Shown: positions 35,101 through 43,336 of the stretch, piece after piece
Layout: each line of letters opens with the position of its first letter
How positions within the stretch are numbered: position 1 is the stretch's first letter
DNA from: Gluconacetobacter dulcium
GTDB taxonomy: Bacteria; Pseudomonadota; Alphaproteobacteria; Acetobacterales; Acetobacteraceae
NCBI RefSeq assembly: GCF_014174165.1
Contig: NZ_JABEQN010000031.1
Location: forward strand, 1-52,526
DNA: 52,526 bases
Reading direction: 5' to 3'
Made by a program: the position numbers and the translations under genes
Notes under the pieces: generated by a model
Told to the model about the DNA's origin: nothing
Seen by the model: the letters and a program-made list of their open reading frames with translations, nothing else
The model's database searches: none

Positions 35101-35281
35101 TCTGACCGTGAATTATCAGATCAGCCCTCGTTGGTCAGTCTATGCCAACGTCTATAATCTGCTTGGCTTCCGTGCGCCCTATGATTACGCCACCTACGGC
35201 TCCTACCTTTACAATTCTTCATGGTCTCAGAAGGGCATCATCTATCGCTCCTTCCAGTTCGGTGTTAACGTCAAACTGTGA
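32180..35281 (+). CDS. TonB-dependent outer membrane receptor (second of tandem pair)
   Basis: 1033 residues from ATG 32180. The N-terminus MGDRQIRPTTAR nearly repeats that of the first receptor. Signal cleavage is likely after AFA (residue 38). A basic then Pro/Val/Ala linker (39-103) leads to a TonB-box-like NVIVTG (105-110), a plug (YGADAVGGVINFITRKE) and a barrel ending QFGVNVKL. Beyond the shared N-terminus the two receptors are quite different in sequence, so they probably bind different ligands while sharing control. A strong terminator follows. Confidence 0.9.
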   Translation: MGDRQIRPTTARTTQRQKNVLLFAFTAMSGMMYSSAFAQSAERATQTLPKHHTRTTKAAKVAKPVSVAAPVAPVAAVPMAPSSSRNASVLANAASATIPEAEPENVIVTGTLFHDPNASSAAPIEELTSRDMQRRGIKTVTDALQQLSSNGSGNLTNAFGANGAFATGASAPSLHGLTTDSTLVLMDGQRLSYYPLADDGERDFVDTNWMPQSIMERIDVKEDGGSATYGADAVGGVINFITRKEIKGFEGNAEGGLSQRGIAGHQRLYATYGHGDLARDGYNFYINAEYQQDDAVYNRDLGYPYNTSDLTGIGGSNWIYNGANPNASYGSPQAIVAPVNSSGQVVGSYQLLNPSASCGKYGSASSGTLGASTNYIGSGSAFSGCSIDTTKAYAQTSPSIQRINATAHFTANVTPRSQFTAMFTYSQTTTTAPGSLGGVPALLQAQTQAKLANTNNLLIPALLPNGQLNPNDPFAAQGQAASMYYMFGDLVPTTVAYSQNFRGSMRYNGTAASNWGSDWNYDFNFVGMNSMLAQTYTGFPTIDGIENAVANGTYNFVDPSKNSQAVLNSIAPKNVVHDRTQEYSYEMTGSKGLFRLPGGMVNVAIGGNIRWESLYAPNGNPVNLADPGAQYFSINPVSAQGSRWVESGFWELGLPFHKMLKADLAGRYDNYSTSTGTGYGHYTPQANLVFKPVDQFALRGTFSRGFRVPSFSETGGQTVGYINNNITNPAWLAEHNNDAYTKTYSVGLNSVGNPNLKPEIATNFSGGAVIKPLPWITLSADYYYIKKSNYITGNPYGQNATLISNDYVSGQPLPPGITVTPDAVDAANPSAMPRPGLINYGFINTPWMRTDGVQLGFTASHRLPGVLHEVNWYSKGEMTYVRRFSIGIPGGEVQEFAGTIGPYNTTSASGTPRWKANWANTFMWRKLAVTPTVYYTSGYKTIAADAGATSCGLLTGAAQIPSTQCHVKNYWDVDLTVNYQISPRWSVYANVYNLLGFRAPYDYATYGSYLYNSSWSQKGIIYRSFQFGVNVKL

Positions 35282-35327
35282 CGCAATGAAGAGATGAGGG
35301 ATGGCAGCAAACTGTCCCTTCTGTCTC

Positions 35328-35364
35328 AAGGCTGACTTCCGACACTGGGGGTCAGCCTTTTTTC
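35328..35364 (+). terminator. Rho-independent terminator after the second receptor
   Basis: AAGGCTGAC (35328-35336) pairs with GTCAGCCTT (35351-35359) and is followed directly by a T-run. It lies 47 nt after the stop, the clearest intrinsic terminator in the window. Confidence 0.85.
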
Positions 35365-35574
35365 TATCGCTACGATAATCTGGCGTCATGCGACGTTGAC
35401 CGTCGAGCAATTGTCACAGGTCCACCGTATGCATGCGCCGGTCATGTCTGGTCGCGACACGCGTACGCTAGTCCGACAGCCCCACATCCCATGCGATTTG
35501 CCTCCATCCCCCCGCTGATGGACAATCGTTGCCGACCATTCCATGTGCTGGTTCCTCACAACCGGAGTTTCCAT

Positions 35575-38223
35575 ATGAATTTCAGACCAGCCATCGCCAC
35601 GCTTCTGCTGGCGAGTACGGCCCTGTTGTCTCGGCCGGCCTTGGCCGAAGCCCCCTTCGATTTCGCGCACGCACCCGGACAATTGCCGAAAGACGTTGTG
35701 CCGAGCGCCTACCGGATCAATATCGTCACCGACCTGAAGCGCCTCGCCCTGACCGGGCATGAAGACATCGCCGTCAATGTCACATCCCCCACCGCCAGCA
35801 TCACGCTGAACCAGGCGGGCCTGACGCTGATCTCGGCAACGCTCGACGGCACGCCGGCGAAAATCACCCAGGACGACAAGGCCGAGACCGCGACGCTCAC
35901 CCTGCCGCAGCCCATGACCACGGGCGCGCACAAGCTGGCGATCGTTTATCGCGGCCCCATCCCCGCCACGCCGAACGGCATTTATTACGACGATTACCGC
36001 ACCCCCGACGGCAAGCAGCACCGCATGCTGGTGACGCAGTTCGAGGTCGCGGATGCGCGCCGCATGTTCCCCGGCTGGGACGAGCCCGCCTTCAAGGCGA
36101 CGTTCCAGTTGACGGCGACCCTGCCCGCCGACTTCACCGCCGTCAGCAACATGCCGATCGAATCGTCCACACCGGCCGGCGCGCATGCCAGGCAGGTCGT
36201 CTTCGGCACGACGCCCCGCATGTCCACCTACCTGCTGGCCCTGGTGGCCGGCGACATGAAGGCCGTCAGCGGCAAGGGCGGCAACACGCCGATCAATGTC
36301 TACGCCCCCACCGGCGAGCAGGAAAAAGGACGCTACGCCCTGACCGCGGCGTCGCAGATCCTGCCCTATTACAATGAGTATTTCGGCGTCGACTATCCGC
36401 TGCCCAAGATGGACCTGATCGCCATCCCCGGCAATTACGAAGCCGGCGCGATGGAAAACTGGGGCGCCATCACCTTCATCGACGACGACCTGCTGTTCGA
36501 TCCCAAGACCAGCGCGCCGACCACTCAGGAAGCGGTCTATATCGTCGTGGCGCATGAAATGGCCCACCAATGGTCGGGCGACCTGGTGACGATGGGCTGG
36601 TGGGACAATATCTGGCTCAACGAAGGGTTCGCCACCTGGATGGAGACCAAGGCCACCGACCATTTCAACCCGACCTGGCAGATGTGGCCGCGCCAGCATG
36701 CCGATCGCGAGCAGGCGATGGCGCAGGATGCCCATCCGACCACGCATCCGATCCAGCAAGTGATCCACGACGTCAGCGAGGCCAATACCGCCTTCGACCG
36801 GATCAGCTACCAGAAAGGCGAGCAGGTCATCCGCATGGTCGAGGACTGGCTGGGTCCCGATGTGTTCCGTGACGGCATGCGCGCCTACATGAAGGCCCAC
36901 GCCTACGGCAACACCACCAGCGCCGACCTGTGGGCCGCCCTGTCGCAGGTCTCGCATCAGGACGTGGCGACGGTCGCGCGCAGCTTCACCGAGCAGCCGG
37001 GCATCCCGCTGGTCACCGTGAGCCGTCGCTGCGAAGCCGGCAAGACGACCCTGACACTGACCGAGGGCCGCTTCTCCATCGGCGACGCCCATCCGCTGCC
37101 CGCACGCTGGAACATCCCCGTTACCGTCGCGGGTCCGGGCGTCACCGCGCAGCGCGTGATCCTGACGTCCGAACAGCCGGCGCATCTGACCTTCGCCGGC
37201 TGCGACCTGGCGCTGAAGGCCAATCCGGGCGAGAACGGCTATTACCGCGTCGCTTATGACGCCTCGTCGCTGGCGGCTCTCGGCAAGGCCTTCAGCCAGT
37301 TGAGCCCCGTGGATCGCGCCAACCTGCTGGGCGACCAGTACGCCCTGTTCCAGGCCGGCCTGGCGCCGCTCTCGACCTGGCTGAATCTGGTTGCCGCCCT
37401 GCCGGCCACGCACGAGGACAATATCGCCGTCTGGCAGGACACGATCGGCCGCCTGAAGGATCTCGACGCCATGGAACGCGGCAGCCCGTCGCGGCCCGCC
37501 TTCCACGCCTTCGCCCGCGCCCTGCTGGGGCCGCAACTGGCACGCCTGGGCTGGACGCCGCGCGCGGATGAATCCTTCCTCGATACCCTGCTGCGTCCGC
37601 AGGTGATCTCGGCTCTGGGCCAGTTCGACGACCCGGCGGTCGTCAGCGGCGCGCAGGAGCGCTTCGCCGCCTACGTGAAGAACCCCGCCAGCCTGCCGCC
37701 CAGCCTGGTCGACCCCGTCACCTCGGTCGTCGGCCGGCATGCCGATGCCGCGACCTACGCCATCCTGGTCAGGAAGCTGCACGCGGCCACCAGCACCGAA
37801 GACAAGCTGCGCTTCTTCAACGCCATGGCCGGAGCGCGTGATCCCGCGCTGATCCGACAGAGCGTGCAGATCGCCTATAGCGGCGTCATTCCCAACGGCC
37901 GCGTCGCCCGCTCGCTCGCCCGCGTGGCCAGCGCCAGCGACAATCCCGACCTCGTCTGGTCGCTGGTGCAGGATCCGCAGACGCAGAAGCAGATCCGCGC
38001 GCGTCTGGCCCCCTGGTCGCAATCCGCCCTGCTGCCGGCCATCGCGTCGTACTCGATCAATCCCGAGGTCTCGAAGGCACTGGCTGCCGACTCCTCCGCC
38101 ACGGAATCGACTGGTGCCAGGATCGAAGCCCACAAGGCCACCGATCTGATCGCGGCCAACGCCGCCATCGCGGCCCGCGCCCAGGCGGACCTGACCCCGT
38201 GGCTGGCGGCCCTCTCGCACTGA
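35575..38223 (+). CDS. pepN: Exported M1-family aminopeptidase (PepN-like)
   Basis: 882 residues. ATG 35575 has GGAG seven bases upstream and opens a clear signal peptide (IATLLLASTALLSRPALAEA), so this is a periplasmic or outer-membrane enzyme, unlike cytosolic E. coli PepN. The zinc site is HEMAH (H327, E328, H331) with E350 (WLNEGFATW) at the expected distance. The substrate-binding GAMEN motif is at 291-295. The C-terminal ~350 residues are the helical ERAP1/M1 C-domain. It trims N-terminal residues from peptides. Its place after two TonB receptors suggests peptide use, but it has its own upstream region. Confidence 0.92.
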   Translation: MNFRPAIATLLLASTALLSRPALAEAPFDFAHAPGQLPKDVVPSAYRINIVTDLKRLALTGHEDIAVNVTSPTASITLNQAGLTLISATLDGTPAKITQDDKAETATLTLPQPMTTGAHKLAIVYRGPIPATPNGIYYDDYRTPDGKQHRMLVTQFEVADARRMFPGWDEPAFKATFQLTATLPADFTAVSNMPIESSTPAGAHARQVVFGTTPRMSTYLLALVAGDMKAVSGKGGNTPINVYAPTGEQEKGRYALTAASQILPYYNEYFGVDYPLPKMDLIAIPGNYEAGAMENWGAITFIDDDLLFDPKTSAPTTQEAVYIVVAHEMAHQWSGDLVTMGWWDNIWLNEGFATWMETKATDHFNPTWQMWPRQHADREQAMAQDAHPTTHPIQQVIHDVSEANTAFDRISYQKGEQVIRMVEDWLGPDVFRDGMRAYMKAHAYGNTTSADLWAALSQVSHQDVATVARSFTEQPGIPLVTVSRRCEAGKTTLTLTEGRFSIGDAHPLPARWNIPVTVAGPGVTAQRVILTSEQPAHLTFAGCDLALKANPGENGYYRVAYDASSLAALGKAFSQLSPVDRANLLGDQYALFQAGLAPLSTWLNLVAALPATHEDNIAVWQDTIGRLKDLDAMERGSPSRPAFHAFARALLGPQLARLGWTPRADESFLDTLLRPQVISALGQFDDPAVVSGAQERFAAYVKNPASLPPSLVDPVTSVVGRHADAATYAILVRKLHAATSTEDKLRFFNAMAGARDPALIRQSVQIAYSGVIPNGRVARSLARVASASDNPDLVWSLVQDPQTQKQIRARLAPWSQSALLPAIASYSINPEVSKALAADSSATESTGARIEAHKATDLIAANAAIAARAQADLTPWLAALSH

Positions 38224-38253
38224 CCACGACCCGGAACGCCGGAACACCCAACC

Positions 38254-38381
38254 GATCGTTTCAGGCCGGCGGAGCCTGAAACGGTCGTCTCCGGCAATCC
38301 CACCTCGGGGCGCGATCAATCGCGGCCCGGCCTGCCGCCGGGGCATTGTTCGTCCGTATAACTTCGCGAACAACGCCCCGG
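38254..38381. terminator. Three successive strong hairpins after pepN
   Basis: Stem 1 is GATCGTTTCAGGC with GCCTGAAACGGTC (38254-38286, one mismatch). Stem 2 is CGGGgCGCGAT-CA-ATCGCGgCCCG (38306-38329, one G-G mismatch). Stem 3 is CCGGGGCATTGTTCG with CGAACAACGCCCCGG (38338-38381, one mismatch). They occupy the gap between convergent pepN and the DUF4232-like gene. No T-tracts follow. Confidence 0.55.
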
Positions 38382-38481
38382 CGCCATTTCTCCATCGCCC
38401 TTTCAAATCCCGCAGGGCAACCCAGCTCTGAGCCACCGCGCTCGCGGCACCGATCCGCGTCCGGCCTACGGGGCCTGTGGC

Positions 38482-39033
38482 CTATGGCGCTGGGGGTGCT
38501 GTATCAGGCCGCAGCGGCGCCTGATCGAAGAACCGCGCGGAACCGGCCGGGGCGCACATATGCCGCCCGAAGGACTGCCGCAACGTGCCCCCAGGCAGGT
38601 CAATCACCGCGGTGGCCGGCGAGATGCAATGGTGACCGTCATAAACGTCACCCGAGACCCAATGCAGCCGCGCCGTCAGTGCCGCGCCGGGCATTACCTG
38701 AACCGATGACAGGACCGGTCCAGGATGCATCCCAGGCGGCGCACGGCGCACCGCATCCACTGCACGACCATCGGTATCCTCGAAATGCAGGCGCGGCAGC
38801 GCCCGCACCCGGCACGGCGCGCGACCGATATTCCGCAGCACCAGCAGCGTGCCGCTCTGCGACATGCCGTTGAATGCGCCCCCTTCGTCATCGAAGCCGA
38901 GCGAGAGCTGCGAAACCGGGCATTGGAACGACCGTACCGACGCGGCTCGAGCCACGGAAGCAGAGAGAACGCCTGCGACGAATAGCCCGGCGCAAGACGA
39001 AAGAACCGCAAGCCACACACGTCGCACGTTCAT
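38482..39033 (-). CDS. Secreted DUF4232-like protein
   Basis: 183 residues from ATG 39033 (an ATG at 39036 lies next to it). A signal peptide (LAVLSSCAGLFVAGVLSASVARA) is followed by a beta-rich domain with CPVSQLSLGFDDEGGAFNGMSQ, LVLRNIGRAPCRVRALP and RLHWVSGD. This pattern matches DUF4232, an exported domain of unknown function common in actinobacteria and some proteobacteria. Four mature Cys suggest disulfides. It diverges from the WYL regulator gene. Confidence 0.75.
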   Translation of the reverse strand: MNVRRVWLAVLSSCAGLFVAGVLSASVARAASVRSFQCPVSQLSLGFDDEGGAFNGMSQSGTLLVLRNIGRAPCRVRALPRLHFEDTDGRAVDAVRRAPPGMHPGPVLSSVQVMPGAALTARLHWVSGDVYDGHHCISPATAVIDLPGGTLRQSFGRHMCAPAGSARFFDQAPLRPDTAPPAP

Positions 39034-39141
39034 CATATCCTCAGCATTCCCTATCGTTTACCGAGCCGACAGCCTAAAAACAGCACGTCATCTGAAGCAA
39101 GCATGCGGCAGGCGGCCCACCATCACAGAGAGGAAACCGCC

Positions 39142-39828
39142 CTGTCCCGCGCCAGTCGCCTGCTCGACCTGCTTCAGGCCCTGCGCCGCCGCCGTCATCC
39201 CGTCACGGCCGGCACGCTCGCAGGCGAACTGGGTGTCTCCGTGCGCACGGTCTATCGGGACATCGCGACATTGACCGCGCAAGGGGCCGCGATCGAAGGG
39301 GAGGCCGGCATCGGCTACGTGCTCCGGCCCGGTTACCTGCTGCCCCCCTTGCGCTTCACCGGGGACGAACTGGACGCACTGATTCTGGGCCTGCGCCTTG
39401 TACGCCAGCGGGGCGACGACATTCTGGAACATGCGGCGGCCAATGTAATCGCCAAGATTTCCGCTGTCCTGCCCGATACGCACGGGGAAGAAGTCGAAAC
39501 CAGCGGCATGCTCGCCGGACCGGCCGGCCGGAACGAGATGCCCTGCCTCGAGGTCATCCGGCAGGCGATCCGCGACGAGACGAAATTGCACCTGCGATAC
39601 ACGGACAAAAAGGAGCACACGACCGAACGCCTGATCTGGCCCGTTGCGATCGGTTTCTTCGAAGCCGCCGAGGTGCTGGCCGCATGGTGCGAGAAGCGCG
39701 CCGATTTCCGGCATTTCCGTCTGGACCGCATCGTGGCCGTCACCCCAGGCCGCGAGCGTTATCCGAGACGGCGGCGCATCCTGCTCGCCGAATGGCGCGC
39801 GCTCACGGGGATCGACACGCCCTACTGA
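39142..39828 (+). CDS. YafY-type HTH/WYL transcriptional regulator
   Basis: 228 residues if it starts at CTG 39142, preceded by AGAGGA (39130-39135) at good spacing. The family almost always begins with this SRASRLLDLLQ segment. The alternative ATG at 39103 adds 13 residues without a ribosome site. The HTH is VTAGTLAGELGVSVRTVYRDIATL; the middle and C-terminal WYL-like region includes KLHLRYTDKKEHTTERLIWPVAIGFF and RHFRLDRIVAV. It likely controls the adjacent VOC gene. Confidence 0.85.
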   Translation: MSRASRLLDLLQALRRRRHPVTAGTLAGELGVSVRTVYRDIATLTAQGAAIEGEAGIGYVLRPGYLLPPLRFTGDELDALILGLRLVRQRGDDILEHAAANVIAKISAVLPDTHGEEVETSGMLAGPAGRNEMPCLEVIRQAIRDETKLHLRYTDKKEHTTERLIWPVAIGFFEAAEVLAAWCEKRADFRHFRLDRIVAVTPGRERYPRRRRILLAEWRALTGIDTPY

Positions 39829-39888
39829 CGGAAACTGTCACAGGCGCCTGATAGGCAAAAGCCGTTCCAACAATCGGGAGACCGGCTC

Positions 39889-40239
39889 ATGTTTCGCTCA
39901 GCGTCCACCATTCTCTACGTTGATGACCCCACGACCAGTGCGCGCTTCTATCATGCACTGCTCGGGGTCGCGCCGGTCCGGCAATCCCCCGGCTTCGTCC
40001 TCTTCCCGCTGCCCGGCGGGGCCAATCTGGGCCTTTGGCAACGGAATGCCGTCACACCGCCGGGCCGGGATGGTGAAATCACCCTCACGACAGATGATCC
40101 CGATACGCTCCATGCACTCTGGGCCGAACGCGGATACAGGATCATCCAGCCCCCGACGGATATGGGCTTCGGGCGCAATGTCCTGATCACGGACCCGGAC
40201 GGCCATCGGCTCCGCGCCTTCCGCCCATCCGGACAGTAA
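39889..40239 (+). CDS. VOC (glyoxalase/bleomycin-resistance fold) family protein
   Basis: 116 residues from ATG 39889, with GGGAG eight bases upstream. It has the two beta-alpha-beta-beta-beta units of the vicinal oxygen chelate fold: STILYVDDPTTSARFYHALLGV and a C-terminal VLITDPDGHRLRAFRP. The usual metal residues are only partly evident, so it may be a binding protein rather than an enzyme. It lies 60 bp after the YafY-type regulator, a common pairing. Confidence 0.85.
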   Translation: MFRSASTILYVDDPTTSARFYHALLGVAPVRQSPGFVLFPLPGGANLGLWQRNAVTPPGRDGEITLTTDDPDTLHALWAERGYRIIQPPTDMGFGRNVLITDPDGHRLRAFRPSGQ

Positions 40240-40371
40240 GCGGGGTCTGGCAGGTTCGACCGCGAAATACCCTGCCTCACCGCCCAACTTTACAAGGGCT
40301 GTTTCGGCAGCATGATGCACGTCATGAGGGGAGCAGGCTGCCACGCCCGCCCTCCCATGACGCACGACGGT

Positions 40372-41202
40372 TCAGCGCAATGTCGCGCCCATTTCCGCCG
40401 AGATGGCCCGCGCGGCATCAAGAACGAGCCCACCAAGCGGCGCGATCCTTTCCTCGACGATGCGGGCCATGGGTCCGGAGGCGGAGACGGCGGCGACGAC
40501 ATCGCCTGTTTCGTCAAAAATCGGCGCGGCAATGCACCGCAGACCCACCGCATGCTCTTCGTCGTCGACGGCATACCCCACGGCCCGCACGCGTTCGAGT
40601 TCCTCGCGCAAGGGGAGAGGCGCTGTGATCGTCTTGACGGTCAGGCGCGGCATCCCGTGCTGATGCAGGATTCTGGACAAGGATTTGTCGGACGTTGCCG
40701 AGAGTATCGCCTTTCCCACGCCCGAGCAGTGCAACGGTACGCGGGTTCCCGGCCGCGCGAAAACCCGCATCATCTGGCTGCATTCGATCTGCGCCAGATA
40801 AACCGCCTGCCCCTCGTCCACGATGGCGAGATTAACGGTTTCACCCCCCTCCTCCATCAGATGGCGCATATGCGGCCGGGCCAGCGCGACCAGGCTGCGC
40901 GTTTTCGTGAAGGTACACCCCGTTACGAAAGCCTGGACACCCACCGTCCACAGACGCTGCTCATGATTGAAACGCACATACCGTTCCTGCTCCAGCGTGG
41001 TCAGCAAACGATGCGCGGTCGAAGTGGGTAGCCCGACCTGCTGTGCGAGATCGGTCAGGGAAGCACCATCGGGCGCTTCCGCGATCCGGTTAAGCAGCCC
41101 CAACGCACGAATCAGTGATTGAACCTGATCGCCGTTCCCGCGTGAGGTCGCTGTGTTCCGGCCCGGTTGGGAAGCCCCCTTTCTGACTGTGCGCTGCGGC
41201 AT
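40372..41202 (-). CDS. IclR-family regulator of the glyoxylate cluster
   Basis: 276 residues from ATG 41202, with GGAGGG upstream. The N-terminal winged helix reads ASLTDLAQQVGLPTSTAHRLLTTLEQERYV. The effector domain includes LHCSGVGKAILS and DDEEHAVGLRCIAAPIFDETGDVVAAVSASGP, typical of IclR/AllR proteins that sense glyoxylate, allantoin products or related acids. It diverges from gcl, and palindromes of IclR type lie between them, so it probably represses gcl-hyi-glxR and perhaps the glc genes; the inducer is inferred. Confidence 0.88.
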   Translation of the reverse strand: MPQRTVRKGASQPGRNTATSRGNGDQVQSLIRALGLLNRIAEAPDGASLTDLAQQVGLPTSTAHRLLTTLEQERYVRFNHEQRLWTVGVQAFVTGCTFTKTRSLVALARPHMRHLMEEGGETVNLAIVDEGQAVYLAQIECSQMMRVFARPGTRVPLHCSGVGKAILSATSDKSLSRILHQHGMPRLTVKTITAPLPLREELERVRAVGYAVDDEEHAVGLRCIAAPIFDETGDVVAAVSASGPMARIVEERIAPLGGLVLDAARAISAEMGATLR

Positions 41203-41281
41203 GGCACCCTCCCTCTCCGACAGAGCCGGTAACATTCAACGTCCTGAAATAATTGATACGCGAGCCTTCTATCCCACGATA

Positions 41282-41295
41282 TGGAAAAAATTCCA
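41282..41295. promoter_or_regulatory. Candidate IclR-type operator 1
   Basis: TGGAA-AAAA-TTCCA is a perfect palindrome in the iclR/gcl gap. It differs by one spacer base from the known E. coli IclR consensus TGGAAATNATTTCCA. It could control both divergent genes. Confidence 0.55.
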
Positions 41296-41327
41296 TTTTT
41301 ATGAAAAAAGAGCCTGATTTTACTTTA

Positions 41328-41357
41328 TTGGAATCATACAACATATTGTAATATAAC
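41328..41357 (+). promoter_or_regulatory. Candidate gcl promoter
   Basis: TTGGAA (41328-41333) and TATAAC (41352-41357) are 18 bp apart in an AT-rich stretch about 100 bp before the gcl start. TAATAT at 41349 is an alternative -10. Confidence 0.4.
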
Positions 41358-41371
41358 TATTATTTTATCAT

Positions 41372-41388
41372 TTTCCACATTGCGGAAA
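41372..41388. promoter_or_regulatory. Candidate IclR-type operator 2
   Basis: TTTCC-ACATTGC-GGAAA is a palindrome placed just downstream of the candidate -10, where a bound repressor would block initiation. Confidence 0.4.
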
Positions 41389-41454
41389 TCATCCCACCGA
41401 AAAATCCCGGCCTGTCATAGTGCGTTCAACAACGAAACGCCGTGGGAGAGTAAC

Positions 41455-43278
41455 GTGCCCAAGATGACCGCAGTCGACGCCGCTGTCCTCGTTCTGGAAC
41501 GGGAGGGTATTGCAACCGCCTTTGGCGTGCCCGGTGCCGCGATCAACCCATTCTATGCCGCGTTGCGCAGGCGCGGCACGATCCGTCATATTCTGGCACG
41601 CCATGTCGAGGGCGCCTCGCACATGGCGGACGGCTACACCCGCGCCCGGCCCGGCAATATCGGCGTCTGTATCGGCACGTCGGGACCAGCCGGCACCGAC
41701 ATGATCACGGGGATTTACGCCGCGGCCGCCGATTCCGTACCCATTCTGTGCATCACGGGCCAAGCCCCCCGCGCGAGGCTCTACAAGGAAGATTTCCAGG
41801 CGATCGACATCGAATCCATCGCGAAGCCGGTCGCGAAATGGGCGGTCTGCGTGCGCGAGCCGGCGCTGGTCCCGATGGTCTTCCAGCAGGCTTTTCATGT
41901 GATGCGCTCGGGTCGTCCCGGCCCGGTCCTGATCGACCTGCCCATCGACGTGCAGATGGCCGAAATCGAGTTCGACATCGAGACCTACCAGCCGCTGCCG
42001 ATCTACAAACCCGCCGCGTCGCGGCAGCAGGCCCGGCGCGCCATCGAGATGCTCAACGCATCGCAGCGGCCGCTGATCGTCGCCGGCGGCGGCATCATCA
42101 GCGCCGACGCCAGCGATCTTCTCGTCACCTTCGCCGAACTCACCGGCGTACCGGTCATCCCGACCCTGATGGGTTGGGGTACGATCCCCGACGACCACAC
42201 GCTGATGGCCGGCATGGTCGGCCTTCAGACCAGCCACCGCTATGGTAACGCCACCTTCCTGAAATCCGATTTCGTGCTCGGCATCGGCAACCGATGGGCC
42301 AACCGCCATACCGGGTCCGTCGAGGTTTACACGAAAGGCCGGACCTTCGTGCATGTCGACATCGAACCGACGCAGATCGGCCGGGTGTTCGGGCCAGATT
42401 TCGGCATCGTCTCCGACGCCCGCGCCGCACTCGAACTGTTCATCGAGGTCGCCCGCGAGATGCAGGCGGATGGTTCGCTCAAGGACCGCGCCAGTTGGGC
42501 CGAACAATGCCTGCACCGCAAGAACAGCATGCTCCGCCGGAGCCATTTCGATCAGGTGCCGTTGAAACCCCAGCGGGTCTATCAGGAAATGAACGACATC
42601 CTGGACCGCGATACCTGCTACGTCACGACCATCGGCCTGTCCCAGATCGCCGGCGCGCAGTTCCTGCACGTTTACAATCCGCGCAACTGGATCAATTCCG
42701 GCCAGGCCGGGCCGCTGGGCTGGACCCTGCCCGCCGCGCTCGGCGTCCGCGCCGCCGACCCCGACAAGAAGATCGTGGCGCTCTCCGGCGACTACGATTT
42801 CCAGTTCATGATCGAGGAACTGGCAGTGGGGGCGCAGCACAAGCTGCCCTTCCTGCATATTGTCGTGAACAATTCCTATCTCGGCCTGATCCGGCAGGCC
42901 CAGCGCGCCTTCCAGATGGATTTCGAGGTCAGCCTCGCCTTTGAAAACATCAACGCCAAGCCGGAAGGCGACGCCGTACCCGGCTACGGCGTCGATCATG
43001 TGGCCGTTGCCGAAGGGCTCGGCTGCAAGGGACTCCGCGTCAAATCCGCGAATGAATTCAAGGCGGCTTTCGCCAGGGCCCAGGAACTGATGGCCGAATA
43101 TCAGGTTCCTGTCGTGCTCGAATTCATCCTGGAGCGGGTCACCAACATCGCCATGGGCACAGAGATCGACAGCGTCAACGAGTTCGAGGAAATCCTCTGT
43201 CTCGACCCCGACCTGTCGATCCGGGAAAGCGAAGATAAGCGCGGCGTCGCGGAGCCCGTGCCCTCGAACGTGCGTTAG
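41455..43278 (+). CDS. gcl: Glyoxylate carboligase (tartronate-semialdehyde synthase)
   Basis: 607 residues, TPP enzyme. It joins two glyoxylates to tartronate semialdehyde with loss of CO2. It follows E. coli Gcl closely throughout ([47 protein letters not shown]). V51 stands where other TPP enzymes have the activating Glu, the known Gcl hallmark. The GTG at 41455 (GGGAG six bases ahead) gives the same residue numbering as E. coli and is preferred over codons further upstream. First gene of the glyoxylate operon. Confidence 0.96.
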   Translation: MPKMTAVDAAVLVLEREGIATAFGVPGAAINPFYAALRRRGTIRHILARHVEGASHMADGYTRARPGNIGVCIGTSGPAGTDMITGIYAAAADSVPILCITGQAPRARLYKEDFQAIDIESIAKPVAKWAVCVREPALVPMVFQQAFHVMRSGRPGPVLIDLPIDVQMAEIEFDIETYQPLPIYKPAASRQQARRAIEMLNASQRPLIVAGGGIISADASDLLVTFAELTGVPVIPTLMGWGTIPDDHTLMAGMVGLQTSHRYGNATFLKSDFVLGIGNRWANRHTGSVEVYTKGRTFVHVDIEPTQIGRVFGPDFGIVSDARAALELFIEVAREMQADGSLKDRASWAEQCLHRKNSMLRRSHFDQVPLKPQRVYQEMNDILDRDTCYVTTIGLSQIAGAQFLHVYNPRNWINSGQAGPLGWTLPAALGVRAADPDKKIVALSGDYDFQFMIEELAVGAQHKLPFLHIVVNNSYLGLIRQAQRAFQMDFEVSLAFENINAKPEGDAVPGYGVDHVAVAEGLGCKGLRVKSANEFKAAFARAQELMAEYQVPVVLEFILERVTNIAMGTEIDSVNEFEEILCLDPDLSIRESEDKRGVAEPVPSNVR

Positions 43279-43336
43279 GCCGCCGACAGCCGGCTTCCGC
43301 CGAACAAGAACGATTCTCGTGAACAGGGAGGGTCTC

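Noticed and set aside
38357-38366. ATAACTTCG string resembling half of a loxP arm
   Set aside because: It lies in the loop of the third hairpin after pepN, with no second arm or spacer of the right form; chance match.
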